Shown here: positions 27,175 through 35,025 of the stretch, piece by piece | Numbering within the stretch: the stretch's first letter is position 1 | Layout: every line of letters starts with the position of its first letter | Source: Fundicoccus_A sp052115865 | Lineage (GTDB): Bacteria > Bacillota > Bacilli > Lactobacillales > Aerococcaceae | DNA: 64,000 nt | Assembly: GCF_052115865.1 (NCBI RefSeq) | Contig: NZ_JBQKME010000001.1 | Coordinates: 310,001-374,000, forward strand | Direction of reading: 5' to 3' | The notes under the pieces: generated by a model | The model's database searches: none | The model's input: the letters and a program-made list of their open reading frames with translations, nothing else | What the model was told of the DNA's origin: nothing | Made by a program: the position numbers and the translations under genes

Positions 27175-27708
27175 ATGAGAAAGAGCTTAGTTGAAAAAGA
27201 GTCTGTATTGTTACAATTTGATCCATTAGTCCATAAAACACTTGCGCGAATGGGTATTCGGTCATCACATTTATTTTATGAAGATTATGCACAAGAATTA
27301 CGGTTAAAAATGTTGGAATTGTATCAAAAATTTGATGGTAATCCCGTTGATACGGAACGTTATCAGTTTGTTGCTTATGCATCCAAAGGTTTGTATTGGT
27401 ATTTGTTAGACATATTAAAGAAGGAACGGCCAACTGTCAGCCTCTCGGCAATCGATTTTGAAACTGTTTTGAATGCATCTACTCATCAAGCTCCCTATCA
27501 AAGTCAGGTGAATCTTCTCGCCTTTATGACTTCCATGCAAAAACACTTAACACTCGAAGAACAAGGTCTCTTTTGGCTCCTCAATGATTCATCCTTCACA
27601 CTGAAAGACATCGCACAAATCTACGATATAAGCATCCCTGCTATCCACAAACGAAAAGTAAAACTTCAAGAGAAATTATCCTCCCTCAAAAATATTTTAA
27701 AATTCTAG
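27175..27708 (+). CDS. Sigma-70 family factor, ComX/SigH-like
   Basis: 177 residues. Residues about 10-90 resemble sigma region 2 (FDPLVHKTLARMGI, YEDYAQELRLKMLELYQKF, YQFVAYASKGLYWYLLDILKKE) and residues 125-170 resemble region 4 with a helix-turn-helix (FTLKDIAQIYDISIPAIHKRKVKL). Size and layout fit ComX/SigX or SigH-like alternative sigma factors of Lactobacillales. The ATG at 27175 follows AAGGGGG; the ATG at 27136 has no ribosome site. It is followed by DUF1659, DUF2922, holin and endolysin genes on the same strand, suggesting it directs that cassette, perhaps with competence genes elsewhere. This link is an inference. Confidence 0.75.
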   Translation: MRKSLVEKESVLLQFDPLVHKTLARMGIRSSHLFYEDYAQELRLKMLELYQKFDGNPVDTERYQFVAYASKGLYWYLLDILKKERPTVSLSAIDFETVLNASTHQAPYQSQVNLLAFMTSMQKHLTLEEQGLFWLLNDSSFTLKDIAQIYDISIPAIHKRKVKLQEKLSSLKNILKF

Positions 27709-27741
27709 TTAATAAATATCACTGTACTTTCTTTTATAGGG

Positions 27742-27763
27742 TGTAAGGTTTTTTTATCTTACA
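27742..27763 (+). promoter_or_regulatory. Inverted repeat between sigma factor and DUF1659 gene
   Basis: TGTAAG (27742-27747) and CTTACA (27758-27763) surround GTTTTTTTAT. It lies 30 bp after the sigma-factor stop, just after a full motif copy (27711-27720, followed by ACTG), and 24 bp before the next ATG. It could be an operator, or a weak terminator. Confidence 0.4.
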
Positions 27764-27786
27764 AATAAATAAAAGGAGGGATATGA

Positions 27787-27993
27787 ATGCCAGGTGAAAA
27801 AGAATTTATCAGCGCTAGTCTGCAATTCAAGACCATCGGAGCAGATGACAAGGTTAAGCGTGCTTTAACTTTGCCCAATTTAGCCAATCAAGCTGACTAT
27901 AGTCAGATGGTAGCGGTTCGCGATGCTTTACAAACTGTGTTTAAAGACGTGATTGCTGAAACGACGGCGGTTGAAATCTTTGCTATTTATTAA
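27787..27993 (+). CDS. DUF1659 family small protein
   Basis: 68 residues, close to the usual length of DUF1659 proteins. The sequence (SASLQFKTIG, KVKRALTLPNLANQADYSQMVAVRDAL) fits that family, whose function is unknown. AAGGAGGG precedes the ATG. DUF1659 and DUF2922 genes commonly occur together in Firmicutes, as they do here. No membrane segment or signal is present. Confidence 0.75.
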   Translation: MPGEKEFISASLQFKTIGADDKVKRALTLPNLANQADYSQMVAVRDALQTVFKDVIAETTAVEIFAIY

Positions 27994-28028
27994 TAGCTCG
28001 AATTTATAAAGGAGAAAGGAGGTTCATA

Positions 28029-28259
28029 ATGGAGGAAAATTTAACTTTGGAATTACTTTTTAAAGACAGCCAAGGGGCTAGTAAAAAAGTAAACATCAAA
28101 AATCCACTTGAAGGTTTGGATCGTGAATCGGTTGAGCAGTTGGTTGATGTATTAGTTGATTCAGATATCTTTATTAATGATGGAATTGATTTGTATGCAA
28201 CGGCTGCTGGTGCACGATATGTGCGTCGTATCGTAGAAGATATTTATATGGTTGACTAA
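28029..28259 (+). CDS. DUF2922 family small protein
   Basis: 76 residues. The pattern LTLELLFKDSQGASKKVNIKNP and FINDGIDLYATAAGARYV fits the DUF2922 family of unknown role. It starts after a strong AAAGGAGG site 35 bp behind the DUF1659 gene and is presumably co-translated with it. A terminator follows, separating it from the holin gene. Confidence 0.75.
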   Translation: MEENLTLELLFKDSQGASKKVNIKNPLEGLDRESVEQLVDVLVDSDIFINDGIDLYATAAGARYVRRIVEDIYMVD

Positions 28260-28269
28260 AAACATTTGG

Positions 28270-28309
28270 CTCGTTCATTTGGCTATTTTAGCTGGGTGAA
28301 CGAGTTTTT
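28270..28309 (+). terminator. Intrinsic terminator inside the lysis cassette
   Basis: CTCGTTCA (28270-28277) pairs with TGAACGAG (28297-28304), followed by T5. It stands between the DUF2922 and holin genes, so expression of holin and endolysin would need read-through, antitermination or a separate promoter. Confidence 0.75.
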
Positions 28310-28330
28310 ATAAAAAGGAGAGGGTGAGCA

Positions 28331-28552
28331 TTGTATTTAAATAATAGCTTATATGATAAAGCCAAGTGGCTTGTTTTGGTTTTTATGCCGGCTTTGGCAG
28401 TCTTGGTCAGTAGTTTGGGAGACCTTTTTGCATGGGAACAAGCGGATGTGTTGGTTGCCGCAATTAATTTATTTGCCGTATTTCTAGGTTCGTTGATGCA
28501 ATTATCCAGCCAGAGTTACTATAAACAGCAAAAAGATGAGGAGGTCGATTGA
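28331..28552 (+). CDS. Phage-type holin
   Basis: 73 residues with two hydrophobic segments (about residues 13-29 and 38-56) joined by a short turn and a charged C-terminus (YYKQQKDEEVD). This is the layout of small phage holins of the phi-LC3/phage_holin_1 type. The start is a TTG at 28331, 6 nt after AAAAGGAGAGGG. The stop TGA abuts the ATG of the endolysin. A holin makes membrane pores that release or activate endolysin. Confidence 0.78.
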   Translation: MYLNNSLYDKAKWLVLVFMPALAVLVSSLGDLFAWEQADVLVAAINLFAVFLGSLMQLSSQSYYKQQKDEEVD

Positions 28553-29812
28553 ATGATAACGGCACAAGAGGTCTTAGCAGTGGCAGAAAAATATGTAGGT
28601 GTGGTGCAAGATTCCTTGGTCCATCGAAGTTTGATTGATCGTTACAATCAGGTCTTGCCTCGTCCAGCTAGTTATAAAATGACCTACGAAGATGCTTGGT
28701 GTGATGCATTTGTCAGTGTTGTAGGGGATGAAAGTGGTGCGAGTCATCTCATTGGGCGTGAATGCGGGGTCCAAAGGCATATTGAGTTGTTTAAAGGGAT
28801 GGGAATTTGGTTAGGACGTCAAAAACCTACAGTAGGGGATATGGTGTGTTTTGATTGGGATGGCGGCGGTTTTGCAGACCATATTGGCTTTGTCGCTAAG
28901 GTGGAGGGTAAGTTTATTACGACCATTGAAGGAAACTCCAATCGACAGGTGGCAAAAAATCGTTTTAATTGGGAAGATTGGCGGATAATAGGTTTTGCAC
29001 GGCCAAAGTATGCGGTTGGAAAGTCATTGGCTAATGTGGTACAAGAGGTTTTTGGTGGTTTATGGGGAAATGGTGAGGAGAGGCGTCGGAAGTTGGTGGT
29101 AGCCGGTTATGATTATGATACGGTTCAGCAGGCGGTTAATGCTGAATTGGCTGGTGTCACTAAAATGGATTTAGTTTATGATGGATTTGTTTTAAAGGAT
29201 GACTTGGTTATGAAAATTGTAGGCTTGGCTAAAGACTATCAGATTCTGCCGAGTTTTCTGATTGTGATGCTACATTATGAGTCTTTGTGGGGGCAATCTG
29301 CAGTTGGGCGAGCGGATAATAATTGGGCTGGGATTACTTGGTCTGCTACTTATGTTGGCAATCCGGGCATAGCTAAGTCACCTGGGTTAAAGCGCCCATT
29401 AAGCGAAGGGGGATACTATGTTCGGTATGAGACGGTTGAGGATTTTTTAGCAGATTGGGTCTATTTATTAAGTAGGGATCATCTTTATCAAGTAGCAAAT
29501 GTTACGGATTTTGCGACTTGTGTTGCAGGCTTGTTTCGTCCTGGCGGAGCGAAGTATGATTATGCGGCAGTTGGCAGAGATATTTATTTAAAAGGGATGT
29601 TGAATCGGCGTGCTGGGATTGAAGCAGCGAATCCTGGGAAATTAGGGATGATTGATCGGGAGGTTTCTTTGTTGAAGTCTGTGGATGCGGTGGCCGAGGA
29701 AGTGATTCAGGGGAAGTGGTTTGTAGGAGAAGCGCGAAAAATCGCTTTGACTGCAGCGGGTTATCATTATGAGTCGGTACAAAGACGAGTGAATGCGTTG
29801 TTGCGTGCTTGA
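28553..29812 (+). CDS. Two-enzyme endolysin: CHAP, CW_7, glucosaminidase-like, CW_7
   Basis: 419 residues. Residues about 1-150 are a CHAP amidase/endopeptidase domain with catalytic Cys50 (DAWCDAFV) and His110 (FADHIGF). Residues about 160-200 form a CW_7 cell-wall-binding repeat (VVQEVFGGLWGNGEERRRKLVVAGY). Residues about 205-350 resemble a FlgJ-type glucosaminidase (FLIVMLHYESLWGQSAVG, NNWAGITW). Residues about 378-417 are a second CW_7 repeat. No signal peptide, as expected for an endolysin exported through a holin. It cleaves host peptidoglycan. It is translationally coupled to the holin. A motif copy lies at 29579. Confidence 0.87.
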   Translation: MITAQEVLAVAEKYVGVVQDSLVHRSLIDRYNQVLPRPASYKMTYEDAWCDAFVSVVGDESGASHLIGRECGVQRHIELFKGMGIWLGRQKPTVGDMVCFDWDGGGFADHIGFVAKVEGKFITTIEGNSNRQVAKNRFNWEDWRIIGFARPKYAVGKSLANVVQEVFGGLWGNGEERRRKLVVAGYDYDTVQQAVNAELAGVTKMDLVYDGFVLKDDLVMKIVGLAKDYQILPSFLIVMLHYESLWGQSAVGRADNNWAGITWSATYVGNPGIAKSPGLKRPLSEGGYYVRYETVEDFLADWVYLLSRDHLYQVANVTDFATCVAGLFRPGGAKYDYAAVGRDIYLKGMLNRRAGIEAANPGKLGMIDREVSLLKSVDAVAEEVIQGKWFVGEARKIALTAAGYHYESVQRRVNALLRA

Positions 29813-29831
29813 GTGGATGGGTATTGCTAGA

Positions 29832-29879
29832 AGCCAAGAGTGGTAGTAGAATTGTTTCTGCTATTGTTCTTGGTTTTTT
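29832..29879 (+). terminator. Terminator after the endolysin gene
   Basis: CCAAGA (29834-29839) pairs with TCTTGG (29868-29873), with a second inner pairing between AGTAGAA and TTTCTGCT, then T6. Confidence 0.7.
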
Positions 29880-29927
29880 GTCGTAGCTGTACTCGGCTAA
29901 GACTTTCCTAATGAACTCATTATCAGT

Positions 29928-29995
29928 TTGCTTTTTCAATACATAAATGTTAATCTTTACTTAAGGATTGTTACCGAATAAAAATGGGCAAAACC
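29928..29995 (+). promoter_or_regulatory. Promoter and first LicT/BglG antiterminator site (RAT)
   Basis: TTGCTT (29928-29933) and TAATCT (29951-29956) are 17 bp apart. The RNA would begin near 29963 and directly contain a ribonucleic antiterminator: GGATTGTTAC at 29965 followed by GGGCAAAACC ending at 29995, close to the LicT consensus. Unlike the second site, no stem with a U-run follows; AGGAGAGGT and an A-run come next. Binding of dimeric LicT would be expected here, but the terminator half seems lost. Confidence 0.75.
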
Positions 29996-30027
29996 TTAGG
30001 AGAGGTCGCAAAAAAAGAGTAATGAGT

Positions 30028-30861
30028 ATGAAGATAGAAAAAGTCGTTAATAATAATATTGTTATTGCAAGAGATGCACAGGAGCAAGAACTGATTGCTG
30101 TAGGAAAAGGCATAGGTTTTCAACAGAAAAAAGGGAATCCGATCGATTCCACTTTAATTGAGAAAACTTTTGTCAATTCAGATGCAAAAAGTAGTAATCG
30201 ATTACTAAAGCTTTTAAGTAATATCCCAATTGAACATGTTCAAATTGCAAATGATATCATCAACTATGCTAAGACTTCACTCGGACAGGATTTAAACGAG
30301 AATTTATATTTAACACTCACTGATCATATTAATTTTGCGATTGAACGTTTTGAGAATGGTGTTCCGATTCAAAATGCTTTATTGTGGGAAATTAAACGCT
30401 TTTACAATCATGAATTTCTCATTGGGAAAGAAGCCTTAGTTATGATTCAGCAAAAGCTAGGCTATCAACTCCCAGAAGATGAAGCAGGTTTCATTGCTTT
30501 ACACATCGTCAACGCTAAATTGAAAAATTCAAATGTTGAACAAATAACAGAAATGACGCGAATCATACAGAATATTTTGAAAATTGTTACCTATGAATTT
30601 AATGTGTCATTGGACGAATATTCTTTAGATTATGAGCGTTTCATTACCCATTTGAAATTTTTCGTCCAGCGCTTGTTCGTTGGTCAAAAACTTGAAACCA
30701 AAGATGAGAATGATTTTATTTTCATTTTAAAAGAAAAATATCGGAAAGAATATCAAACAGCTTTAAAAATTTCTGAATACATCGAAAATGACTTCAACCG
30801 TCGACTAGAGTCAGATGAACTGATGTATTTAACCATTCATATTAATCGAATAACAAGATAA
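30028..30861 (+). CDS. licT: BglG-family antiterminator (LicT)
   Basis: 277 residues. Residues 1-56 are the RNA-binding CAT domain (MKIEKVVNNNIVIARDAQEQELIAVG begins it), followed by PRD1 (about 65-165; LTDHINFAIERF) and PRD2 (about 170-277; DEAGFIALHIVNA, ESDELMYLTIHINRI). The His residues in these motifs are the usual phosphorylation sites. LicT binds the RAT hairpin and lets transcription pass when the beta-glucoside PTS is active. I chose the ATG at 30028, 9 nt from AAAGAG; the ATG at 30022 is possible. It heads the operon with bglP and a 6-phospho-beta-glucosidase. Confidence 0.93.
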   Translation: MKIEKVVNNNIVIARDAQEQELIAVGKGIGFQQKKGNPIDSTLIEKTFVNSDAKSSNRLLKLLSNIPIEHVQIANDIINYAKTSLGQDLNENLYLTLTDHINFAIERFENGVPIQNALLWEIKRFYNHEFLIGKEALVMIQQKLGYQLPEDEAGFIALHIVNAKLKNSNVEQITEMTRIIQNILKIVTYEFNVSLDEYSLDYERFITHLKFFVQRLFVGQKLETKDENDFIFILKEKYRKEYQTALKISEYIENDFNRRLESDELMYLTIHINRITR

Positions 30862-30864
30862 TCA

Positions 30865-30934
30865 GGATTGTTACTGTTAAATCAGGCGAGACCTTAGTAC
30901 CTTTATTTGGCATGGGTATTTTAGGTCTTTTTTT
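30865..30934 (+). promoter_or_regulatory. Second RAT site with overlapping terminator
   Basis: GGATTGTTACTG at 30865 to GGCGAGACC at 30893 matches the LicT target. AGACCT (30889-30894) pairs with AGGTCT (30923-30928), which runs into T6, so antiterminator and terminator share bases. LicT binding would permit expression of the PTS transporter and glucosidase. Confidence 0.88.
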
Positions 30935-30975
30935 ATTCGAATAAATAACTAAATTGATTAAAAAGGAGCAAATCG

Positions 30976-32883
30976 ATGGATTACAAAGAAACAGCCAAGA
31001 ACATAATTGAAAATATTGGTGGGGAAGACAACGTTTCTTACCTATACCACTGTGCCACACGTTTAAGATTTAATTTAAAGGATTCTTCTAAAGCTAATAC
31101 CGATGCCGTTAAGAAAATCCCTGGTGTGATGGGTGCGGTTGAAAAAGGTGGGCAATACCAAGTTATCGTTGGTAGTGATGTTGGAAGTGTCTTTAGAGAA
31201 ATTAACAATCAATATGATTTAAACACAGAAGGTGGCTCAGGTAATGATTCACAAGAAACTCAAGAGGATAAATCGTTCCTTAACACACTTATTGATACAC
31301 TAACGGGTATCTTTACACCAATTTTACCAGCTATTACAGCTTCAGGGATGATGAAAGCTGTCTTATCTTTACTAGTTGTATTTAAATGGGTTGATAACCA
31401 ATCATTGAACTACCAAATCATCAACTTTATGGCAGACTCTGCATTCTATTTCTTGCCATTCTTATTAGCTGTTTCAGCTGCTAATAAATTTAAAACGAAC
31501 CAATACCTAGCCTTAATGATTGCTGGAATTTACCAACATCCGAACTTTGTGGCAATGGTACAACAAGCCAATGAATCTGGCGGTTCTATTAACTTATTTG
31601 GTTTACCTATTGGTACAGTTGGTTATTCATCAACCGTTATCCCAATTATTTTATCGATCTTGTTATTATCTTATGTAGAGCCAATTGCTGACCGTGTGTC
31701 ACATAAATCGGTTAAATTCTTTACCAAACCTTTAATTTCTATTACAGTCGTAGGAATTCTTAGTTTAGTTATCATTGGACCAATTGGTCACTATATTTCA
31801 GATTTAATTTCAAATGCAATCGTATCAATCGAAAACATTGCTCCTTGGTTAGTTCCAACCATTATCGGTGCGATCTTCCCATTACTTGTTTCAACTGGAA
31901 CGCACTACGGAATTATTCCAATTGGAATTAACAACCGTTTAACTAATGGTTACGATACCTTTGTTTACCCAGCTAACTTAGCTTCAAACATCTCTCAAGG
32001 TGTTGCTGCGATGGCAGTTGGATTGAAAACTAAAAATACAGAAGTTAAATCATTGGCATTTTCGTCTGGTTTAACAGCTGTTTTAGGTATTACTGAGCCT
32101 GTTCTTTTCGGTATTAACTTACGCTTTAAAACACCTTTATACGCTGCTATGGTTGGTGGGGGTGTCGGTGGTTTATTCATGGGTATCTTTGGCGTTCGTA
32201 ACTTCTCAGGTGGTTCACCAGGTCTATTAACATTACCTTCATACATTGGAGAAGATACTTTACGTCATTTCTACTTAGCAATTGCTGGTGCAGCCATTGC
32301 CGCAGCAGTGACATTTATTGTTACAATGATTATTTATAAAGATGAAGAAGCTGCTGAAGAAATTCAAGAAGTAACTGAAAACATTGATGAAGATACAACA
32401 ACTGAAACGAATGCAGCAGTTGCTACAGCTTCTGTTGAAATTGTTTCTCCAATGAACGGACATTTACGTCAATTAAGTGATGTGCCAGATGAAGTCTTTT
32501 CACAAGGTATTCTGGGCCAAGGTGTTGCGATAATTCCGACTGACGATACAGTTTACGCACCTTTCAATGGGACTGTTACAGCTCTTTTTGACAGCAAACA
32601 TGCCATTGGTTTAACGAGCGACGATGGCGTTGAGCTTTTGATTCACGTAGGGATTGATACGGTTCAAATGAACGGTGAAGGCTTTGCTTATGCCGTTGAG
32701 CGCGATCAAAAAATTACCGTTGGTCAACCACTTTTAACTTTCAACATCGAAAAAATTAAAGACCACGGCTATTCAATCATCACACCGGTTGTTGTAACCA
32801 ATTCAAACGACCTCAACGATATTTTAACTGTTTCAAGCAAGCAAATTACTGTTGGCGAAGACATTATCAAGATCATTAACTAA
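30976..32883 (+). CDS. bglP: PTS beta-glucoside transporter EIIBCA
   Basis: 635 residues in the order EIIB (1-85), EIIC (about 100-455) and EIIA (about 485-635). The EIIB phosphocysteine is Cys26 in YHCATRLRF. EIIC has about ten membrane helices and GITEPVLFGINLRF. EIIA carries the phosphohistidine in LLIHVGIDTV near residue 556. It takes up and phosphorylates beta-glucosides such as salicin, arbutin or cellobiose. It is controlled by the RAT/terminator directly upstream. AAAAGGAGC precedes the ATG. It is followed by a hairpin and then the 6-phospho-beta-glucosidase gene. Confidence 0.95.
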   Translation: MDYKETAKNIIENIGGEDNVSYLYHCATRLRFNLKDSSKANTDAVKKIPGVMGAVEKGGQYQVIVGSDVGSVFREINNQYDLNTEGGSGNDSQETQEDKSFLNTLIDTLTGIFTPILPAITASGMMKAVLSLLVVFKWVDNQSLNYQIINFMADSAFYFLPFLLAVSAANKFKTNQYLALMIAGIYQHPNFVAMVQQANESGGSINLFGLPIGTVGYSSTVIPIILSILLLSYVEPIADRVSHKSVKFFTKPLISITVVGILSLVIIGPIGHYISDLISNAIVSIENIAPWLVPTIIGAIFPLLVSTGTHYGIIPIGINNRLTNGYDTFVYPANLASNISQGVAAMAVGLKTKNTEVKSLAFSSGLTAVLGITEPVLFGINLRFKTPLYAAMVGGGVGGLFMGIFGVRNFSGGSPGLLTLPSYIGEDTLRHFYLAIAGAAIAAAVTFIVTMIIYKDEEAAEEIQEVTENIDEDTTTETNAAVATASVEIVSPMNGHLRQLSDVPDEVFSQGILGQGVAIIPTDDTVYAPFNGTVTALFDSKHAIGLTSDDGVELLIHVGIDTVQMNGEGFAYAVERDQKITVGQPLLTFNIEKIKDHGYSIITPVVVTNSNDLNDILTVSSKQITVGEDIIKIIN

Positions 32884-32942
32884 AATAAATATCACTGCTA
32901 CAACTGTGCTTTATAAAAATGGTTGTAGCAGTTATATTTATT
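32884..32942 (+). terminator. Hairpin built from an inverted pair of the iterated motif
   Basis: AATAAATATCACTGCTACAAC (from 32884) is inverted as GTTGTAGCAG-TTATATTTATT ending at 32942, with one mismatch. The stem is about 20 bp with a 17-nt loop. It lies between bglP and the glucosidase gene. No strong U-run follows, so it may limit rather than stop transcription or protect the upstream mRNA. Confidence 0.7.
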
Positions 32943-32966
32943 AGAGGATTTAGAAGGAGGATTTAA

Positions 32967-34397
32967 ATGGGATTCCAAAAGGATTTCTTATGGGGTGGCG
33001 CCACAGCGGCGAATCAAAGTGAAGGTGGCTATAACAAAGGTGATCGTGGACTGGCTAATGTTGATGTCGTACCGACAGGCGAGGACCGTGGACCAATTAT
33101 TCGTGGTAAGATGAAGCACTTGGCATTTGATGATTCGCATTTTTATCCGGCTAAAGAAGCGATTGATATGTATACGCATTTTAAAGAGGATATCGCCTTG
33201 TTTGCGGAAATGGGCTTTAAGGCATACCGCTTTAGTATTGGCTGGACGCGGATTTTCCCTAAAGGCGATGAGCTAGAGCCAAATGAAGAAGGCTTGGCGT
33301 TTTATGATGAACTGATTGATGAATTATTAAAGTATAATATTGAACCGGTGGTAACCATTACCCACTTTGATATGCCGATTCATTTGATTAATGAGTATGG
33401 TGGTTGGCGTAACCGTAAATTGGTTGATTTTTATGCTAATTTGGTGACAGTTTTATTTAATCGTTACAAGGGTAAAGTGAAGTATTGGATTACATTTAAT
33501 GAGATCAATATGATCTTGCATGCGCCGTTTATGGGAGCTGGTTTGGTATTTGAAGAAGGCGAAAACCATGAACAAGTAATGTACACAGCTGCTCACCACG
33601 AGTTGGTCGCGAGTGCCTTAGCGACAAAGATTGCCCGTGAAATTGATCCTGACATCCAAATCGGATGTATGATTGCAGCGGGGCAGTATTATCCAAATAC
33701 ACCAAATCCTGCTGATGTTCGTAAAGCCCAAGTTGATAATCAAGGGAATTATTTCTTTGTGGACGTGCAAGCCCGTGGTGAATATCCAGCTTATGCTTTG
33801 AAGGAATTAGAGCGTAAAGGTATTGTGGTGCCGTTTGAAGAGGGGGACAAGAAATTACTGAAAGAAAATACGGTAGATTATGTTTCTTTCTCTTATTATT
33901 CTTCTCGTGTGTCATCAGCTGATCCTGAAGCATATGAAAGTACGAGCGGAAATATTTTCCCAACCATTAAGAATCCATATTTAGAGCGTTCTGAATGGGG
34001 TTGGCAAATTGATCCATTAGGATTCCGCATTACCATCAATGAATTGTATGGTCGCTACCAATTACCATTGTTTGTGGTGGAAAATGGTATAGGTGCTAAG
34101 GATGAACCAGACGAGAATGGTTATGTTGTCGATGATTACCGTATTGAGTATTTACAAAAACATATTGAAGCGATGCGCGATGCAGTTGTGGAAGATGGTG
34201 TGGATTTAATTGGCTACACTTCTTGGGGTTGTATCGATATTGTTTCTGCTTCAAGTGGGCAAATGTCTAAGCGTTATGGTTATATTTATGTTGACCGCGA
34301 TGACATGGGGAATGGTAGTTTGAAACGTAGCAAGAAAAAATCCTTTGACTGGTATAAGAAAGTGATTGCTAGCAATGGTGAGGATTTGAGTAATTAG
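32967..34397 (+). CDS. 6-phospho-beta-glucosidase, GH1
   Basis: 476 residues, usual for GH1. The acid/base Glu is in TFNEIN near residue 175 and the nucleophile in VVENGIG near residue 374. The N-terminal FLWGGATAANQSEGG is the family hallmark, and the C-terminal SSGQMSKRYGYIYVDRDD with KRSKKKSF fits the phosphate-binding 6-phospho group. It hydrolyses the phosphorylated beta-glucosides delivered by the adjacent PTS transporter. AGAAGGAGG precedes the ATG. Confidence 0.95.
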   Translation: MGFQKDFLWGGATAANQSEGGYNKGDRGLANVDVVPTGEDRGPIIRGKMKHLAFDDSHFYPAKEAIDMYTHFKEDIALFAEMGFKAYRFSIGWTRIFPKGDELEPNEEGLAFYDELIDELLKYNIEPVVTITHFDMPIHLINEYGGWRNRKLVDFYANLVTVLFNRYKGKVKYWITFNEINMILHAPFMGAGLVFEEGENHEQVMYTAAHHELVASALATKIAREIDPDIQIGCMIAAGQYYPNTPNPADVRKAQVDNQGNYFFVDVQARGEYPAYALKELERKGIVVPFEEGDKKLLKENTVDYVSFSYYSSRVSSADPEAYESTSGNIFPTIKNPYLERSEWGWQIDPLGFRITINELYGRYQLPLFVVENGIGAKDEPDENGYVVDDYRIEYLQKHIEAMRDAVVEDGVDLIGYTSWGCIDIVSASSGQMSKRYGYIYVDRDDMGNGSLKRSKKKSFDWYKKVIASNGEDLSN

Positions 34398-34417
34398 TCA
34401 TTGATGAAGAGTGTGAA

Positions 34418-34585
34418 TACTACGAAAAACCGGACATTTTAATTATAGTGGAACCGTCCCAAGCCAAGGTCTTGGGACTCGGCTGGCTACTCGAACTCTA
34501 AGATCTAAAGGTCTAAGAGTTCGATGTGCGCCAGTCCGTTCTTTACACTATAATTAAACTGTTCGGTTATTCTGCGTGTACTGGT
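34418..34585. repeat. Cloverleaf-like imperfect palindrome of about 170 bp
   Basis: The outer arms at 34430-34450 and 34546-34566 match over 19 of 21 bases and the symmetry extends outward to TACTACG/CGTGTAC. Inside are two hairpins: GTCCCAAG/CTTGGGAC (34456-34478) and CTGGC...GCCAG enclosing TCGAACTCT/AGAGTTCGA (34483-34534). No ORF. It could be a MITE-like mobile element, a structured RNA or a bidirectional terminator after the glucosidase gene. Confidence 0.7.
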
Positions 34586-34698
34586 GTATTCGAAATTTGA
34601 TTACATTGAATGAGGTTGGCTGAATGGCTTTGCCATTGGCCATGTAATGCTAAAAGTTGGGTATAGGGTGCTTTAAGTAGCCATGAATTGATGAAAGT

Positions 34699-34800
34699 AG
34701 GCCGCATAGCTACCACATTAAGCATATAAACTAAGTTATGTGCCGAATGGCTACCTCATTAAGCATATAAACTAAGTCATGTGCCGAATGGCTAGGATCA
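34699..34800. repeat. Tandem repeats, 41-bp unit, family D
   Basis: Units start at 34699, 34740 and 34781 (the last degenerates). Each contains GTGCCGAATGGCTACC then CATTAAGCATATAAAC; TTATGTG and CATATAA form the inverted repeat. Single related copies lie at about 60480-60525 and 60870-60912. Confidence 0.8.
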
Positions 34801-34828
34801 TTAATATGTGCCAGAAAGTGCCATAGGT

Positions 34829-34976
34829 GGCACATGCGGCTTGTTATATGCCTGCATTCGTCACTCCCCGGCACATCCGGCTTGTTATATGCCAGCAGTC
34901 GTCACTCCCCGGCACATCCGGCTTGTTATATGCCTGCAGTCGCCACTCCCCAGCACATCCCCCCTCAGTATATGCC
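34829..34976. repeat. Tandem repeats, 41-bp unit, family C
   Basis: Units start at 34829, 34870, 34911 and 34952. Each is GGCACATCCGGCTTGTTATATGCC-like (GGCACAT pairs with ATATGCC) plus a 17-bp spacer ending CACTCCCC. The same design with different spacers recurs at 60381-60487. Families D and C together fill the 34586-35025 gap. Confidence 0.85.
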
Positions 34977-35025
34977 ACTTACCTCTATTCTAACCATAAA
35001 AACCATTACCTACCAACTACCCAAT

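Noticed and set aside
27175..29812. Prophage remnant
   Set aside because: Only lysis genes are phage-like; there is no integrase, terminase, capsid, tail or attachment site. The set with DUF1659/DUF2922 fits a domesticated chromosomal cassette better.
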